This document shows, piece by piece, positions 8,086 through 17,344 of a stretch of 64,000 nucleotides of DNA. Under the pieces are notes generated by a model. It worked only from the letters and a program-made list of their open reading frames with translations, was not told where the DNA came from and ran no database searches. The position numbers and the translations under genes were made by a program. This DNA comes from Nitrosomonadales bacterium (GTDB taxonomy: Bacteria; Pseudomonadota; Gammaproteobacteria; Burkholderiales; Gallionellaceae). Numbering within the stretch: the stretch's first letter is position 1; every line of letters starts with the position of its first letter. The stretch covers positions 1 through 64,000 of the forward strand of contig JACPYR010000010.1 in the NCBI GenBank assembly GCA_016195965.1, given 5' to 3'.

Positions 8086-10643
8086 GATAGTTGTCCTGTT
8101 TCATTTGCGTTGAACGACCCCCTTTCAGATAATTCCAGTGCCTCGTCCAACGCAGCCATGAACTCATTGATCTTGATCGGCTTGGTTAGATAGCGGAAAA
8201 ACCCAGCCTCCAGTCCCTTCTCGATATCGCACAGCATGGCATTGGCACTGAGGGCAATGACCGGGATGTGCGCCGTAGCAGGGTCATTGCGCAGAATATT
8301 AAGCGCTTCAATTCCACTAATGCCAGGCAGATTGATGTCCATCAGGATCACATCCGGGAGATGGGCACGCGCAAGCGCTATGCCGAGATTGCCATCGCGC
8401 GCGCTCAGCATACGTATATGCGGGTGGCCATCCATTATTTGCTCAACCAGCATCAGGTTGGCCGGATTATCTTCGACATAAAGCAGGGTGCGTAGCGTCG
8501 CGTTTCCTTGTGCTTTCTGCGCAAGTTCATCGGTCACGGTATTTCCAGGGGCAAATTGCGGCATAACATCCCGGATCAGTTCGATCCAGAATTCGCTGCC
8601 CACTCCGACGGTGCTTGCCACGCCAATGGTGCCTCCCATCAGTTCGACCAATTGCTTGGTTACCACCAGGCCGATGCCTGTCCCTTCCTCGGCGCCACTC
8701 TCTTGCCCGAGACGATTGAACGGCTGAAATAGCTGCACCAGCTTTTCAGAAGGCAATCCCATACCGCTGTCCTTGATGCTGATGCGTATACGTTCCGGCC
8801 CGCTCTCGATGCACTTCACCTCGACCGTTCCATGTTCACGGTTGTATTTGATCGCATTGGAAAGCAGGTTGATCAGAACCTGCTTCACCCGTGTTCGATC
8901 GGCATAGGCAAACCAAGTGTGGTCGAATGGCAGAAAGTGTATATGGATGTCATGTGTTTGCGCCTGCGGTTCGATCATGGCCTGGCATTCAAGCATGACA
9001 TCTATCAGCGACACCGCTTCCCGCGACAGCGATAGCTTGCCGGACTCGATCATCGCGAGATCGAGAATTTCGTTGATCAGCTCCAGCAGATACCATCCTG
9101 CTTTGGTAATCTGATGTAGCCTTCTAGTTTGGTTGTCCGTTGGCGGTGGTAAACCGCCCTCCAGCAACTGGGCAAAGCCGAGGATGGCATTGAGCGGCGT
9201 GCGCAATTCATGGCTCATTCTGGAAAGAAAAATCGATTTCGCGAGGTTGGCTTTTTCCGCCACGAACTTGGCGTTCCCCAGCTCGATGTGATTTTGTTGC
9301 AGTATCTGATCCATGCGTTTGCGTTCGGTAATGTCGCGCGCTGCGGCAAACACGCCCTGTAGTTTTCCATCTTGGTCGTAAAAAGTGGTCGCATTGTAGG
9401 AAACCTCCGTTTTCTTGCCATTCCTGGCGCACGCTGTGAGCTCGTAGTCGAGTACCCTTTTTTCGCTCAGCACCCGCTTGATGCCCGCCTCGGCCCGCTC
9501 CGGATCGGTGAAGTAATCCTTGAACGGCACGCCGATCAACTCGGCTTGCGTGCAACCGGTGAGTGCCTCCATTTGCTGGTTGACATCGGTGATGATGCCG
9601 GACGGATCGGTCGTTATCAGCGCGTCGATGTTGGATTCGATTAGTGACCGGGTGTAGAAGTGCTGGTTGCGCAAGGCCTTCTGCACTGCATATTCCTTGG
9701 TGACATCGCGGAATATCAGCACAGCTCCGATCACCTGACCGTCGCGGTCGCGTATCGGTGCGCAACTGTCGGCGATAGAGCACTCGCTACCATCGCGTGC
9801 AACCAGTACGGTGTGGTTGGCCAGACCCTGTATCGTGCCCCGCGCCAGGGTTTCCATTACCGGAATAGTGGCAGGTAGCCGGGTTGCCTGGTTAATGATG
9901 CGAAAAATCTCGTCCACCGAGTGACCGGCGGCTTCTGCCTGCGTCCAACCAGTGAGCTGTTCGGCCAAGGGATTCAGAAGAGTCACACGCGCCTCGGCAT
10001 CGGTGGCGATCACTGCATCACCGATGGAATTGAGCGTAACTGCGAGCCTTTCCTCGCTGACCTGTAAGGTGGCGTTGATTCGCTGCAGTTGTTTATGCGT
10101 CTCCTCTTGTATCTCAAGCAAATGCTGTCGCTCTGCTTCGACCTGCTTGCGCGCGGTGTTGTCGGTGCCGATCAGCAGGTAGCCGATGATCGCATCTTGA
10201 TCGTCGCGCAGCGCCGTGACCGACACCACCGCCGGGAAGCGGCTGCCATCCTTGCGGATGTAGGTCAGCTCGTAAATGTCCTCGATGCCGCGCGAGGCCT
10301 TGAACACCAAGGCCTCGAAGCCGGGCGTGATCGGGGTACCGAGTTCGGTGCTCAACACCTTGGCGCGCGCGATCACTTCCTGCGGATCGGAAATGTCGGC
10401 GGGCGTGATCTTGTTCATCACGTCGGCAGCCGCGTAGCCCAGCATGCGCTCGGCGCCGATATTGAAGATTTGAATCACGCCCTTCTCGTCTGTGGCGATA
10501 CTCGAAAAATTGGCGCTATTGAGAATCGCGTTCTGCAATGCACCGGTTTTAAGCAAGGCCTCCTGGTGTCGAACCTCGGTGATGCCCTCCGCCGCACCAG
10601 CGGTGTGGTTGAGAATGGCGGGATCGCTGACTTTTTGGAGCAT
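8082..10643 (-). CDS. Hybrid sensor histidine kinase (PAS-PAS-PAS-HisKA-HATPase-REC)
   Basis: This 853-residue cytoplasmic kinase has no membrane segment. PAS domains lie at about 35-165, 195-318 and 327-443. HisKA carries H478 in MSHELRTPLN, HATPase spans about 580-690 with an N-box and a GTGIGL motif, and a C-terminal REC (about 722-840) contains the YVEDNPAN and LMDINLPG motifs. The presence of both His and Asp sites implies an internal phosphorelay. It is the intact paralogue of the split kinase at 4443-6980. It is followed by REC-PAS with a 4-nt overlap and preceded by a CRP-like palindrome. The sensed signal is unknown; soluble PAS domains often sense redox state or small ligands. Confidence 0.93.
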   Translation of the reverse strand: MLQKVSDPAILNHTAGAAEGITEVRHQEALLKTGALQNAILNSANFSSIATDEKGVIQIFNIGAERMLGYAAADVMNKITPADISDPQEVIARAKVLSTELGTPITPGFEALVFKASRGIEDIYELTYIRKDGSRFPAVVSVTALRDDQDAIIGYLLIGTDNTARKQVEAERQHLLEIQEETHKQLQRINATLQVSEERLAVTLNSIGDAVIATDAEARVTLLNPLAEQLTGWTQAEAAGHSVDEIFRIINQATRLPATIPVMETLARGTIQGLANHTVLVARDGSECSIADSCAPIRDRDGQVIGAVLIFRDVTKEYAVQKALRNQHFYTRSLIESNIDALITTDPSGIITDVNQQMEALTGCTQAELIGVPFKDYFTDPERAEAGIKRVLSEKRVLDYELTACARNGKKTEVSYNATTFYDQDGKLQGVFAAARDITERKRMDQILQQNHIELGNAKFVAEKANLAKSIFLSRMSHELRTPLNAILGFAQLLEGGLPPPTDNQTRRLHQITKAGWYLLELINEILDLAMIESGKLSLSREAVSLIDVMLECQAMIEPQAQTHDIHIHFLPFDHTWFAYADRTRVKQVLINLLSNAIKYNREHGTVEVKCIESGPERIRISIKDSGMGLPSEKLVQLFQPFNRLGQESGAEEGTGIGLVVTKQLVELMGGTIGVASTVGVGSEFWIELIRDVMPQFAPGNTVTDELAQKAQGNATLRTLLYVEDNPANLMLVEQIMDGHPHIRMLSARDGNLGIALARAHLPDVILMDINLPGISGIEALNILRNDPATAHIPVIALSANAMLCDIEKGLEAGFFRYLTKPIKINEFMAALDEALELSERGSFNANETGQLS
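10148..10541 (-). repeat. Third copy of the duplicated PAS-coding segment
   Basis: Encodes residues ~35-165 of the intact hybrid kinase and is nearly identical in sequence to the two copies at 6080-6875. Confidence 0.75.
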
Positions 10644-10841
10644 GGCTTACCTTTGTTGAAGCTCTAGTTAGTTTGGCGAACCGCGTGGACGAAGGTTCGA
10701 TCGGCACCCCACTTACTTATACGCTAATCCTGTACAAATAATGCGTACTTTTGCTTGTTAGCGCCGCAGGATAGTGAGTCCGTGGACGAAATATTCGGGC
10801 TGCTGCTATGTTTAAGTATAGCGAACAAGCCTGCCTCTCTC

Positions 10842-10857
10842 TGTACGTTATCGCACA
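10842..10857. promoter_or_regulatory. CRP/Fnr-type palindrome upstream of operon B
   Basis: TGTACGTTATCGCACA differs from the perfect dyad at 7181-7196 by two bases. It lies 199 nt upstream of the kinase ATG, the same distance as the other site. Flanking words (AGTCCGTGGA, CTCTCTGT) are also shared, so the two operons have homologous control regions. Confidence 0.6.
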
Positions 10858-10922
10858 AAAGGCTGGTATTTTATGCAAAGCGCGAAGCTGGGCCAAGGAT
10901 TTACCGTGGCCGACTGGGGAAG

Positions 10923-11699
10923 TTACTGGCGATGACGGATATCGCACAGCAAACGATTAAACTCGTTTTTAACCACCGCATAACATTCACACACGCGCGA
11001 TTCCAACCCAGAGCGGTCAAGCACCGTGATGTGGCCACGGCGGTAACTAATTAAACCAGCGAGCTGCAAACGCCCGGCAGCCTCGGTGATGCCTTCACGC
11101 CGCACGCCGAGCATGCTCGCAATCAGCTCCTGTGTGATGGTCAATTCATTCGAAGGCAATCGATCAAGGGTTAACAACAACCATCGGCACAGTTGCTGCT
11201 CCACCGAATGGTGACGATTACAGACTGCAGTTTGGGCCATCTGTGTCATTAATGCCTGGGTGTAACGCAGAAATAAATTGTGCAATGTGCCGCTACGTCG
11301 CCCTCCGGTACGATTGAATTCTTCCATTATCAAGCGCGCTTTCAGCCGGTAACCATAGCCCGCTGTCTGCACGGTGGCTTGGCTGGGCGTGGTATTGCCA
11401 CCCATGAAAAGTGAAATTCCGAGCACGCCCTCATTGCCCACCCCTGCGATTTCGGCCGACGCGCCGTTCTCCATGACGTAGTGCAGGGACAAGATGGCGG
11501 TCGTTGGGAAATAGACGTGTTGCAATTGACCACCGGATTCGTAGAGGACATCACCGAGCGGCATCGGAATCAGTTCCAGATGCGGGGAGAGTCGATCGAG
11601 TATTTCTGCAGGCAGAGCAGCGAGAAGATGGTTTTGATTGGGGGTATGCCGTGCGGAAATCATAGCGAGCATATTCTTGGCACCGTAGTATGCAACCAT
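10923..11699 (-). CDS. Crp/Fnr-family transcriptional regulator
   Basis: The 258-residue protein has a cyclic-nucleotide-binding-like beta-roll (about 35-150: PLGDVLYESG, YFPTTAILSL) and a C-terminal winged helix (about 175-245) with LTITQELIASMLGVRREGITEAAGRL as its recognition region (two motifs joined here only for location). It lacks an Fnr-type N-terminal cysteine cluster, so oxygen sensing through an Fe-S centre is unlikely. It lies just upstream of operon B on the same strand, and CRP-like palindromes precede both operons, making it the obvious candidate regulator. No clear Shine-Dalgarno supports ATG 11699; in-frame ATGs at 11673 and 11664 are alternatives. Confidence 0.85.
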   Translation of the reverse strand: MVAYYGAKNMLAMISARHTPNQNHLLAALPAEILDRLSPHLELIPMPLGDVLYESGGQLQHVYFPTTAILSLHYVMENGASAEIAGVGNEGVLGISLFMGGNTTPSQATVQTAGYGYRLKARLIMEEFNRTGGRRSGTLHNLFLRYTQALMTQMAQTAVCNRHHSVEQQLCRWLLLTLDRLPSNELTITQELIASMLGVRREGITEAAGRLQLAGLISYRRGHITVLDRSGLESRVCECYAVVKNEFNRLLCDIRHRQ

Positions 11700-11878
11700 T
11701 AGGGGGAAAACGGCATAACGTAAGGCTGAGCCTATTTTAACAGGCTTGGACGCACATTTTTTAGCACAATACCGAAGGGGACATTACAACTTTGCGCTTA
11801 CACAGGACGCAAATAGCGAGTTGGGAAAGCTGCAAAAATCGCGTAAACTATCAGGTCGCCTCAATTTAGATGGTATGC

Positions 11879-14701
11879 ATGGAACAGATACGAATACGCG
11901 GTGCTCGCACCCACAATTTAAAGAACATCAGCCTCGATTTGCCACGCCACAAACTGGTGGTGATCACCGGCTTGTCGGGCTCCGGTAAGTCCTCACTCGC
12001 ATTTGATACCCTGTATGCCGAGGGGCAGCGTCGCTATGTCGAGTCGCTGTCTGCCTATGCACGGCAGTTTTTGCAGTTGATGGAAAAGCCTGATGTGGAT
12101 TTGATCGAAGGCCTGTCGCCCGCGATCGCCATCGAGCAGAAGGCCACCTCGCACAACCCGCGCTCCACGGTCGGCACGGTCACGGAGATCCACGATTACC
12201 TGCGCCTGCTGTTTGCGCGCGCGGGAGACCCCTACTGCCCCGAGCACGACCTGGTATTGCAGGCGCAATCGGTGGGACAGATGGTCGATCATGTGCTGAA
12301 CCTGCCGGAAGACACCAAGATCATGATCCTGTCGCCGCTGGTGGTGGAACGCAAGGGCGAACAGCTGGAGCTGTTCGACGAACTGCGCGCGCAGGGCTTC
12401 ACCCGCCTGCGCGTCAACGGCAAGGTTTATGAGATGGACGCATTGCCCGCGTTGCAGAAGACCAAGAAGCACACGGTCGAGATCGTCGTGGATCGCCTGA
12501 AAGTGAGCGCTGACGCGAAGCAACGGTTGGCGGAGTCTTTCGAGACCGCATTGCGCCATGCCGACGGACGCGCGGTCGCGGTCGAAATGGACAGCGGGAA
12601 GGAACACATGTTCTCGGCCAAATTCGCCTGCCCGATCTGCAACTATTCGCTGCCCGAACTGGAACCGCGCCTGTTCTCGTTCAACAACCCGATGGGCGCA
12701 TGCCCGAAGTGCGACGGGCTGGGCAACATCAGCTTCTTCGATCCCAAGCGCATCGTGGCCTTCCCTACGCTGTCGTTGAGCTCCGGCGCGATCAAGGGCT
12801 GGGACAGGCGCAACCAGTTTTATCACCAGCTGCTCGCCGGGCTGGCCAAGCATTACAACTTCGATATCGAGCAATCCTTCGAGAGCCTGCCGGAGAGTAT
12901 CCAGCAGGTGGTTCTGTATGGCAGCGGCAAGACCGAGATCAAGTTTCAATACCTGAACGAACGCGGCAAGCCGACGCCGCAGGAGCACGTCTTCGAGGGC
13001 ATCATCAACAATCTGGAGCGGCGCTACAAGGAAACCGACTCGCCCACCGTGCGCGAGGAGTTGGCGAAATACCTGAACAGTTGCACCTGCCCGGAATGTC
13101 AGGGCACGCGGCTGCGCATCGAGGCGCGCCATGTGCGCGTCGCGGACAAGAATTTATACGAGATCAGCGCGCTGCCTTTGAAGCAGGCGCTGACTTTCTT
13201 CCAGGGCTTGACGCTGCAAGGCCAGAAACAGGCGATCGCCGAGAAGATCGTGCTGGAGATCGCCAGCCGCCTGACCTTTTTGAACAACGTCGGGCTGGAT
13301 TATTTGTCGCTGGAACGCTCTGCAGACACCTTGTCCGGCGGCGAAGCGCAGCGCATCCGTCTGGCATCGCAGATCGGCTCAGGCCTCACCGGCGTGATGT
13401 ACGTGCTGGACGAGCCGTCTATCGGCCTGCATCAGCGCGACAACGACCGCCTGCTGGCGACGCTAAAACGGCTGCGCGACATGGGCAACAGCGTGATCGT
13501 CGTCGAACACGACGAGGATGCGATTCGCTGCGCCGATCATGTGGTGGACATGGGGCCGGGTGCGGGCGAGCACGGCGGCCTGATCGTCGCGCAGGGTACA
13601 CCCGAGGATATCTGCCAGAGCAGGCAGTCGCTCACCGGAGATTACCTGACCGGACGTCGCAGCATCGCGATGCCGACGCAACGCCAGTCACCGGACAAGA
13701 AACGCATGCTGCAGATCGTTGGCGCGTCCGGCAACAACCTGAAGGATGTGACGCTGAATCTGCCGGTCGGGCTGATGGTTTGCGTTACCGGCGTATCCGG
13801 CTCGGGCAAATCGACGCTGATCAACGACACACTGTATCCCGCCGTGTCGCAGCATCTGTACGGCAGCAGCACCGCACCGGCCCCCTATGCCGAAATCACC
13901 GGCATGGAGTTTTTCGACAAGGTGATCAATGTAGACCAGAGCCCGATCGGGCGCACACCGCGCTCCAACCCGGCGACCTACACCGGGCTGTTCACGCCGA
14001 TACGCGAACTGTTCGCCGGCGTGCCCTCATCACGCGAGCGCGGCTACGGCCCCGGGCGCTTCTCGTTCAACGTAAAGGGCGGACGCTGCGAATCCTGCCA
14101 GGGCGACGGCGTGATCAAGGTCGAGATGCACTTCCTGCCCGACGTGTATGTGCCGTGCGACGTGTGCCACGGCCAGCGCTATAACCGCGAGACGCTGGAA
14201 ATCCAGTACAAGGGCAAGAACGTCCATCAGATATTGGGAATGACTGTGGAGCAGGCCCACGAATTCTTCAAGCCAGTGCCTATCATCGCGCGCAAGCTGC
14301 AAACGCTGCTCGACGTGGGCCTGGGCTACATCACGCTGGGGCAATCCGCCACCACGCTGTCCGGCGGCGAGGCACAGCGCGTGAAACTGTCTCTCGAATT
14401 ATCCAAGCGCGATACCGGGCGCACGCTGTACATCCTCGACGAACCCACCACCGGATTGCACTTCCACGACATCGCGCTGCTGCTCAAGGTGATACACAAG
14501 CTGCGCGATCAGGGCAACACCGTGGTGGTAATCGAGCACAACCTCGACGTGATCAAGACGGCCGACTGGGTGATAGACCTGGGACCGGAAGGCGGCGACG
14601 GCGGTGGCCGCATCATCGCCGAGGGCTCGCCTGCCGATCTCGCGAAGAACAAAAACAGCGTGACCGGGAAATATTTGCAGCAGGTCATCGGTAAAAAATA
14701 G
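11879..14701 (+). CDS. uvrA: UvrA excinuclease subunit (ABC-type ATPase)
   Basis: UvrA is the damage-recognition ATPase of nucleotide excision repair; it acts as a dimer with UvrB. Both ABC modules are complete: Walker [10 protein letters not shown] near the start and GVSGSGKST around residue 640, two [10 protein letters not shown] signatures, two YVLDEP/YILDEP Walker B boxes, and zinc-finger cysteines (CPICN...CPKCDG and CESCQGDG...CDVCHG). The length (940 aa) is normal. ATG 11879 gives the family-typical [14 protein letters not shown]; the ATG three codons earlier is possible. arfB follows after 9 nt. I see no obvious LexA box upstream. Confidence 0.97.
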   Translation: MEQIRIRGARTHNLKNISLDLPRHKLVVITGLSGSGKSSLAFDTLYAEGQRRYVESLSAYARQFLQLMEKPDVDLIEGLSPAIAIEQKATSHNPRSTVGTVTEIHDYLRLLFARAGDPYCPEHDLVLQAQSVGQMVDHVLNLPEDTKIMILSPLVVERKGEQLELFDELRAQGFTRLRVNGKVYEMDALPALQKTKKHTVEIVVDRLKVSADAKQRLAESFETALRHADGRAVAVEMDSGKEHMFSAKFACPICNYSLPELEPRLFSFNNPMGACPKCDGLGNISFFDPKRIVAFPTLSLSSGAIKGWDRRNQFYHQLLAGLAKHYNFDIEQSFESLPESIQQVVLYGSGKTEIKFQYLNERGKPTPQEHVFEGIINNLERRYKETDSPTVREELAKYLNSCTCPECQGTRLRIEARHVRVADKNLYEISALPLKQALTFFQGLTLQGQKQAIAEKIVLEIASRLTFLNNVGLDYLSLERSADTLSGGEAQRIRLASQIGSGLTGVMYVLDEPSIGLHQRDNDRLLATLKRLRDMGNSVIVVEHDEDAIRCADHVVDMGPGAGEHGGLIVAQGTPEDICQSRQSLTGDYLTGRRSIAMPTQRQSPDKKRMLQIVGASGNNLKDVTLNLPVGLMVCVTGVSGSGKSTLINDTLYPAVSQHLYGSSTAPAPYAEITGMEFFDKVINVDQSPIGRTPRSNPATYTGLFTPIRELFAGVPSSRERGYGPGRFSFNVKGGRCESCQGDGVIKVEMHFLPDVYVPCDVCHGQRYNRETLEIQYKGKNVHQILGMTVEQAHEFFKPVPIIARKLQTLLDVGLGYITLGQSATTLSGGEAQRVKLSLELSKRDTGRTLYILDEPTTGLHFHDIALLLKVIHKLRDQGNTVVVIEHNLDVIKTADWVIDLGPEGGDGGGRIIAEGSPADLAKNKNSVTGKYLQQVIGKK

Positions 14702-14710
14702 GCTGCCCGG

Positions 14711-15124
14711 ATGCTGATCCTTTCCCGACACCTCAGCATCCCGGATCACGAGATCGAGCTGCATGCGATACGCGCGCAGGGCGCGGGCGGGCAGAACGTC
14801 AACAAGGTGTCGACCGCGATCCACCTGCGCTTCGATATCAATGCTTCATCGCTGCCGGATGACTTCAAGGAAAAGCTGCGCCAACTCTCCGACCGGCGCA
14901 TCTCCGGCGACGGCGTGATCATCATCAAGGCGCAACGCTATCGCAGCCAGGATAAGAACCGCGACGATGCGCTGGCGCGCCTTGCGGAATTGCTGAGAAG
15001 CGCAATGATCACCCGGAAGCAGCGCACCCCGACCAGACCTACGCGCAGCTCAATCAAGAAGCGGATCGAAGGCAAAACCCAGCGCGGGCAACTGAAAGTG
15101 TCGCGGGGAAAAGTTGATGAGTAG
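14711..15124 (+). CDS. arfB: ArfB/YaeJ-type ribosome-rescue peptidyl-tRNA hydrolase
   Basis: The 137-residue release-factor-like protein carries the catalytic GGQ in RAQGAGGQNVNK (about residues 20-31) and a long basic C-terminal tail (RKQRTPTRPTRSSIKKR... to about 135). In this family the tail enters the empty mRNA channel of stalled ribosomes, so the protein releases nascent chains on non-stop mRNAs. It begins 9 nt after uvrA and is probably co-transcribed with it. Confidence 0.92.
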   Translation: MLILSRHLSIPDHEIELHAIRAQGAGGQNVNKVSTAIHLRFDINASSLPDDFKEKLRQLSDRRISGDGVIIIKAQRYRSQDKNRDDALARLAELLRSAMITRKQRTPTRPTRSSIKKRIEGKTQRGQLKVSRGKVDE

Positions 15125-15194
15125 TTATATTCAGAATCTTTATGCAATTTGGAATTGAACTGCCCGAAAGCAGATGACCGTGATTAGCAACTAT

Positions 15195-15282
15195 TGTTAA
15201 GGGTTGTCCGACACCGGCCCGGTAAGTTCTGCGGTATCCTGTCGGCCTGTGGGTGAGGGCCGCTATCGGACAACCCTTAACA
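15195..15282. repeat. 88-bp palindromic element between arfB and the qseC-like gene
   Basis: The 17-base arm TGTTAAGGGTTGTCCGA (15195-15211) is perfectly complementary to 15266-15282. After a 3-base mismatch, CGGCCC (15215-15220) pairs with GGGCCG (15257-15262), leaving a ~36-nt loop. It sits between converging genes. It may be a REP or MITE-like element or a bidirectional terminator; there is no strong T-run. Confidence 0.65.
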
Positions 15283-15324
15283 CAAGTAGACAATCCAAGG
15301 TCGGTTTCAAGCCTTCGAGCAGCC

Positions 15325-16653
15325 TCAATCCCTGAACGTCACCCTAACCTGCAACCCTGCCCCTGCGCTGACCGGCAGCAACTGCAAATCGGCATGATGC
15401 AGTTCGGCGATGCGTTTGACGATGGACAAGCCCAGCCCGCTTCCGCTGGCCTGCGTACCGGCAGGACGGTAGAAACGTTCCAGCACCCGTTCGCGTTCCG
15501 ATTCCGCGATACCCGGCCCGTTATCGCTGACCGTCAGCATCACATCACCCTGCCCCTGGCTGATACCCACCTGAACGATCGTGCCTGATGCAGTATGCTT
15601 GATCGCATTGTCCAGCAAGTTACGCAGCAGCACGCGCAACAAAGCCGGGTTGCCACGTACCACCGCCTCCCCCTCTTGCAACTCCAGTTGCACGCCCAAA
15701 CCCAATGCCGCAGGAGCCAGTGCGGCGATCACTTCGGCGGCGATGCGGTGCAACTGGCACGGCTCAGTCACTCCACCATCAAGGGTATCGACCCGTGCCA
15801 ATGTCAACAATTGTTCTATCAGGTGCGCGGCGCGATCGCAGCCCAGGATCGCGTTGTCCAAAGCATGGATGCGTTCCGCCTCTGTGGAGGCGCCTCGCGC
15901 CACTTGCGCCTGCGCCTTGATCGCGGCCACTGGGGTGCGCAATTCATGGGCGGCATCGGCGGTGAAGCGCCGCTCCTTCTGTATCGATGAAGCGATTAAC
16001 GCAAACAGCCGGTTGAGCCGCTCGATCAGGGGCTGCACCTCGCGCGGCGCTGTTCCCGCGTCCAGCGGCGCCAGATTGTCCGGGGCGCGCTGCTCAATCT
16101 CACCGGTCAGCCTGACCAAGGGACGCAGTCCGCGCCCGATCGCCAGCCACAACAGCAAGGCCAGCACAGGTAGCGAAAGCAACAGCGGCAGTAGCAAATT
16201 GCTGGCGATGCCTCGCGCCAGTTCGTCGCGCACCTCGCGGCGCTCCGCCACCTGGATCAGATATGTGTGCGCATCATCCCAGGAACTGAACACCCGCCAG
16301 CTGACTCCCTCGATAGTGTTGTCGCTGAAGCCTTGCTCCACTTCAGCCAGATGCTGTTGCGGTGCATTGGCGGAATGCAAACGCAGCAGGGTTCCTTGCT
16401 CCCACATTTGAAATGCGACGCTGCGCGAATATTTGTGCAGCAGCGCCGCATGTTCGGTTTCGATTTCATCGAGATCGGGTGAAGCCTGCGCGATCAACAG
16501 CGTGGCGGCCTGCGCCAGATGTGCATCCAGCACTTCATCGAATTCATGGCGCGCATCGTGATAGGTAAACACGATCGCGCCTATCCACACCAGTGCGACC
16601 GTGGTCAGCGCCAGCGCCAGCAATCTTCTGTTCAGTGAGATAGCGCGGTTCAT
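15325..16653 (-). CDS. Sensor histidine kinase of the QseC/PmrB type
   Basis: A classic inner-membrane kinase: TM1 (about 8-28), a periplasmic domain of ~130 residues, TM2 (about 150-172), then HAMP-like, HisKA (RRFTADAAHELRTPVAA) and HATPase domains (NLLDNAIKHT, DNGPGI, GSGLGLSIV). It pairs with the regulator at 16655-17338. ATG 16653 follows the regulator stop with 1 nt between them and has AAGGA 8 nt upstream; the ATG at 16662 has AAGG directly abutting it and is less likely. It is the last gene of the shp operon, so it probably controls that operon in response to a periplasmic or redox signal. The signal is not known. Confidence 0.9.
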   Translation of the reverse strand: MNRAISLNRRLLALALTTVALVWIGAIVFTYHDARHEFDEVLDAHLAQAATLLIAQASPDLDEIETEHAALLHKYSRSVAFQMWEQGTLLRLHSANAPQQHLAEVEQGFSDNTIEGVSWRVFSSWDDAHTYLIQVAERREVRDELARGIASNLLLPLLLSLPVLALLLWLAIGRGLRPLVRLTGEIEQRAPDNLAPLDAGTAPREVQPLIERLNRLFALIASSIQKERRFTADAAHELRTPVAAIKAQAQVARGASTEAERIHALDNAILGCDRAAHLIEQLLTLARVDTLDGGVTEPCQLHRIAAEVIAALAPAALGLGVQLELQEGEAVVRGNPALLRVLLRNLLDNAIKHTASGTIVQVGISQGQGDVMLTVSDNGPGIAESERERVLERFYRPAGTQASGSGLGLSIVKRIAELHHADLQLLPVSAGAGLQVRVTFRD

Positions 16654-16654
16654 T

Positions 16655-17338
16655 TCAAGCATCCTTGTCGGCGGGAATCAGGTAACCCACCCCGCGTATG
16701 GTCTGTATCAGCTCCGGAAACAGCTTGCGGCGCAAATGATGCACGTGCACTTCCACCGCATTGCTTTCCACTTCCTCACCCCATGCATACAGTTGCTCTT
16801 CCAGCTGGGCGCGCGACATCACCTTCCCGGCGTTGACCATCAACGCGTGCAGCACGGCAAATTCTTTGGCGGGCATTTCCACTGTTTGATTCCGGTAGCG
16901 CACCTGATGTGCGGCCGGATCCAGTGCGACCCCGGCGACTTTCAATGCCGGCGCGGCACTGCCGCTGGCACGGCGCACCAGCGCACGCAAACGTGCCGCC
17001 AGCTCCCCCATGTCGAAAGGTTTGGCCAGATAATCGTCCGCACCGCTATCCAGTCCTTTGATGCGGTCTTCGACGCTGTCCAGCGCAGTCAGGATCAATA
17101 CCGGGATATGCTCATTGTGTCCAGGCGCTTTGCGGCTGCGCAAGCGGCGCAGCACCTCCAGGCCGGACAGTCGCGGCAACCCCAGATCCAGCACCACGGC
17201 GGCATAAGGCTCGGTGCCCAGCGCCTGCTCTGCGCTCACCCCGTCCTTCATCCAGTCCACCGCATAGCCGGATTGCTTCAGGCCCGCCTGAATCGCGTCG
17301 CCCAGCAGCGCATCGTCTTCGACCACTAATATTCGCAT
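16655..17338 (-). CDS. OmpR-family response regulator of the QseB/PmrA type
   Basis: REC (about 1-118) has the acidic pair in VVEDD, phospho-acceptor D51 (VVLDLGLPRLSG) and AKPF. A winged-helix output (about 128-222) contains the EFAVLHALM and VEVHVHHLRRKL motifs typical of PmrA/QseB. It sits between the cytochrome b-DHC gene (6-nt gap) and its cognate kinase. A direct repeat CTTAAG-N5-CTTAAG lies in front of the first gene of this operon and matches the binding site known for PmrA/QseB relatives, so positive autoregulation is likely. Confidence 0.9.
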   Translation of the reverse strand: MRILVVEDDALLGDAIQAGLKQSGYAVDWMKDGVSAEQALGTEPYAAVVLDLGLPRLSGLEVLRRLRSRKAPGHNEHIPVLILTALDSVEDRIKGLDSGADDYLAKPFDMGELAARLRALVRRASGSAAPALKVAGVALDPAAHQVRYRNQTVEMPAKEFAVLHALMVNAGKVMSRAQLEEQLYAWGEEVESNAVEVHVHHLRRKLFPELIQTIRGVGYLIPADKDA

Positions 17339-17344
17339 AATGAT

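Noticed and set aside
10717-11054. ORFs on both strands between the hybrid kinase and the Crp-type gene
   Set aside because: No Shine-Dalgarno, no recognisable domain, and they overlap the CRP-like site and each other; better read as control region.
11993-13132. Long antisense ORFs over uvrA (up to 379 codons)
   Set aside because: High-GC shadow frames of a strongly conserved gene.
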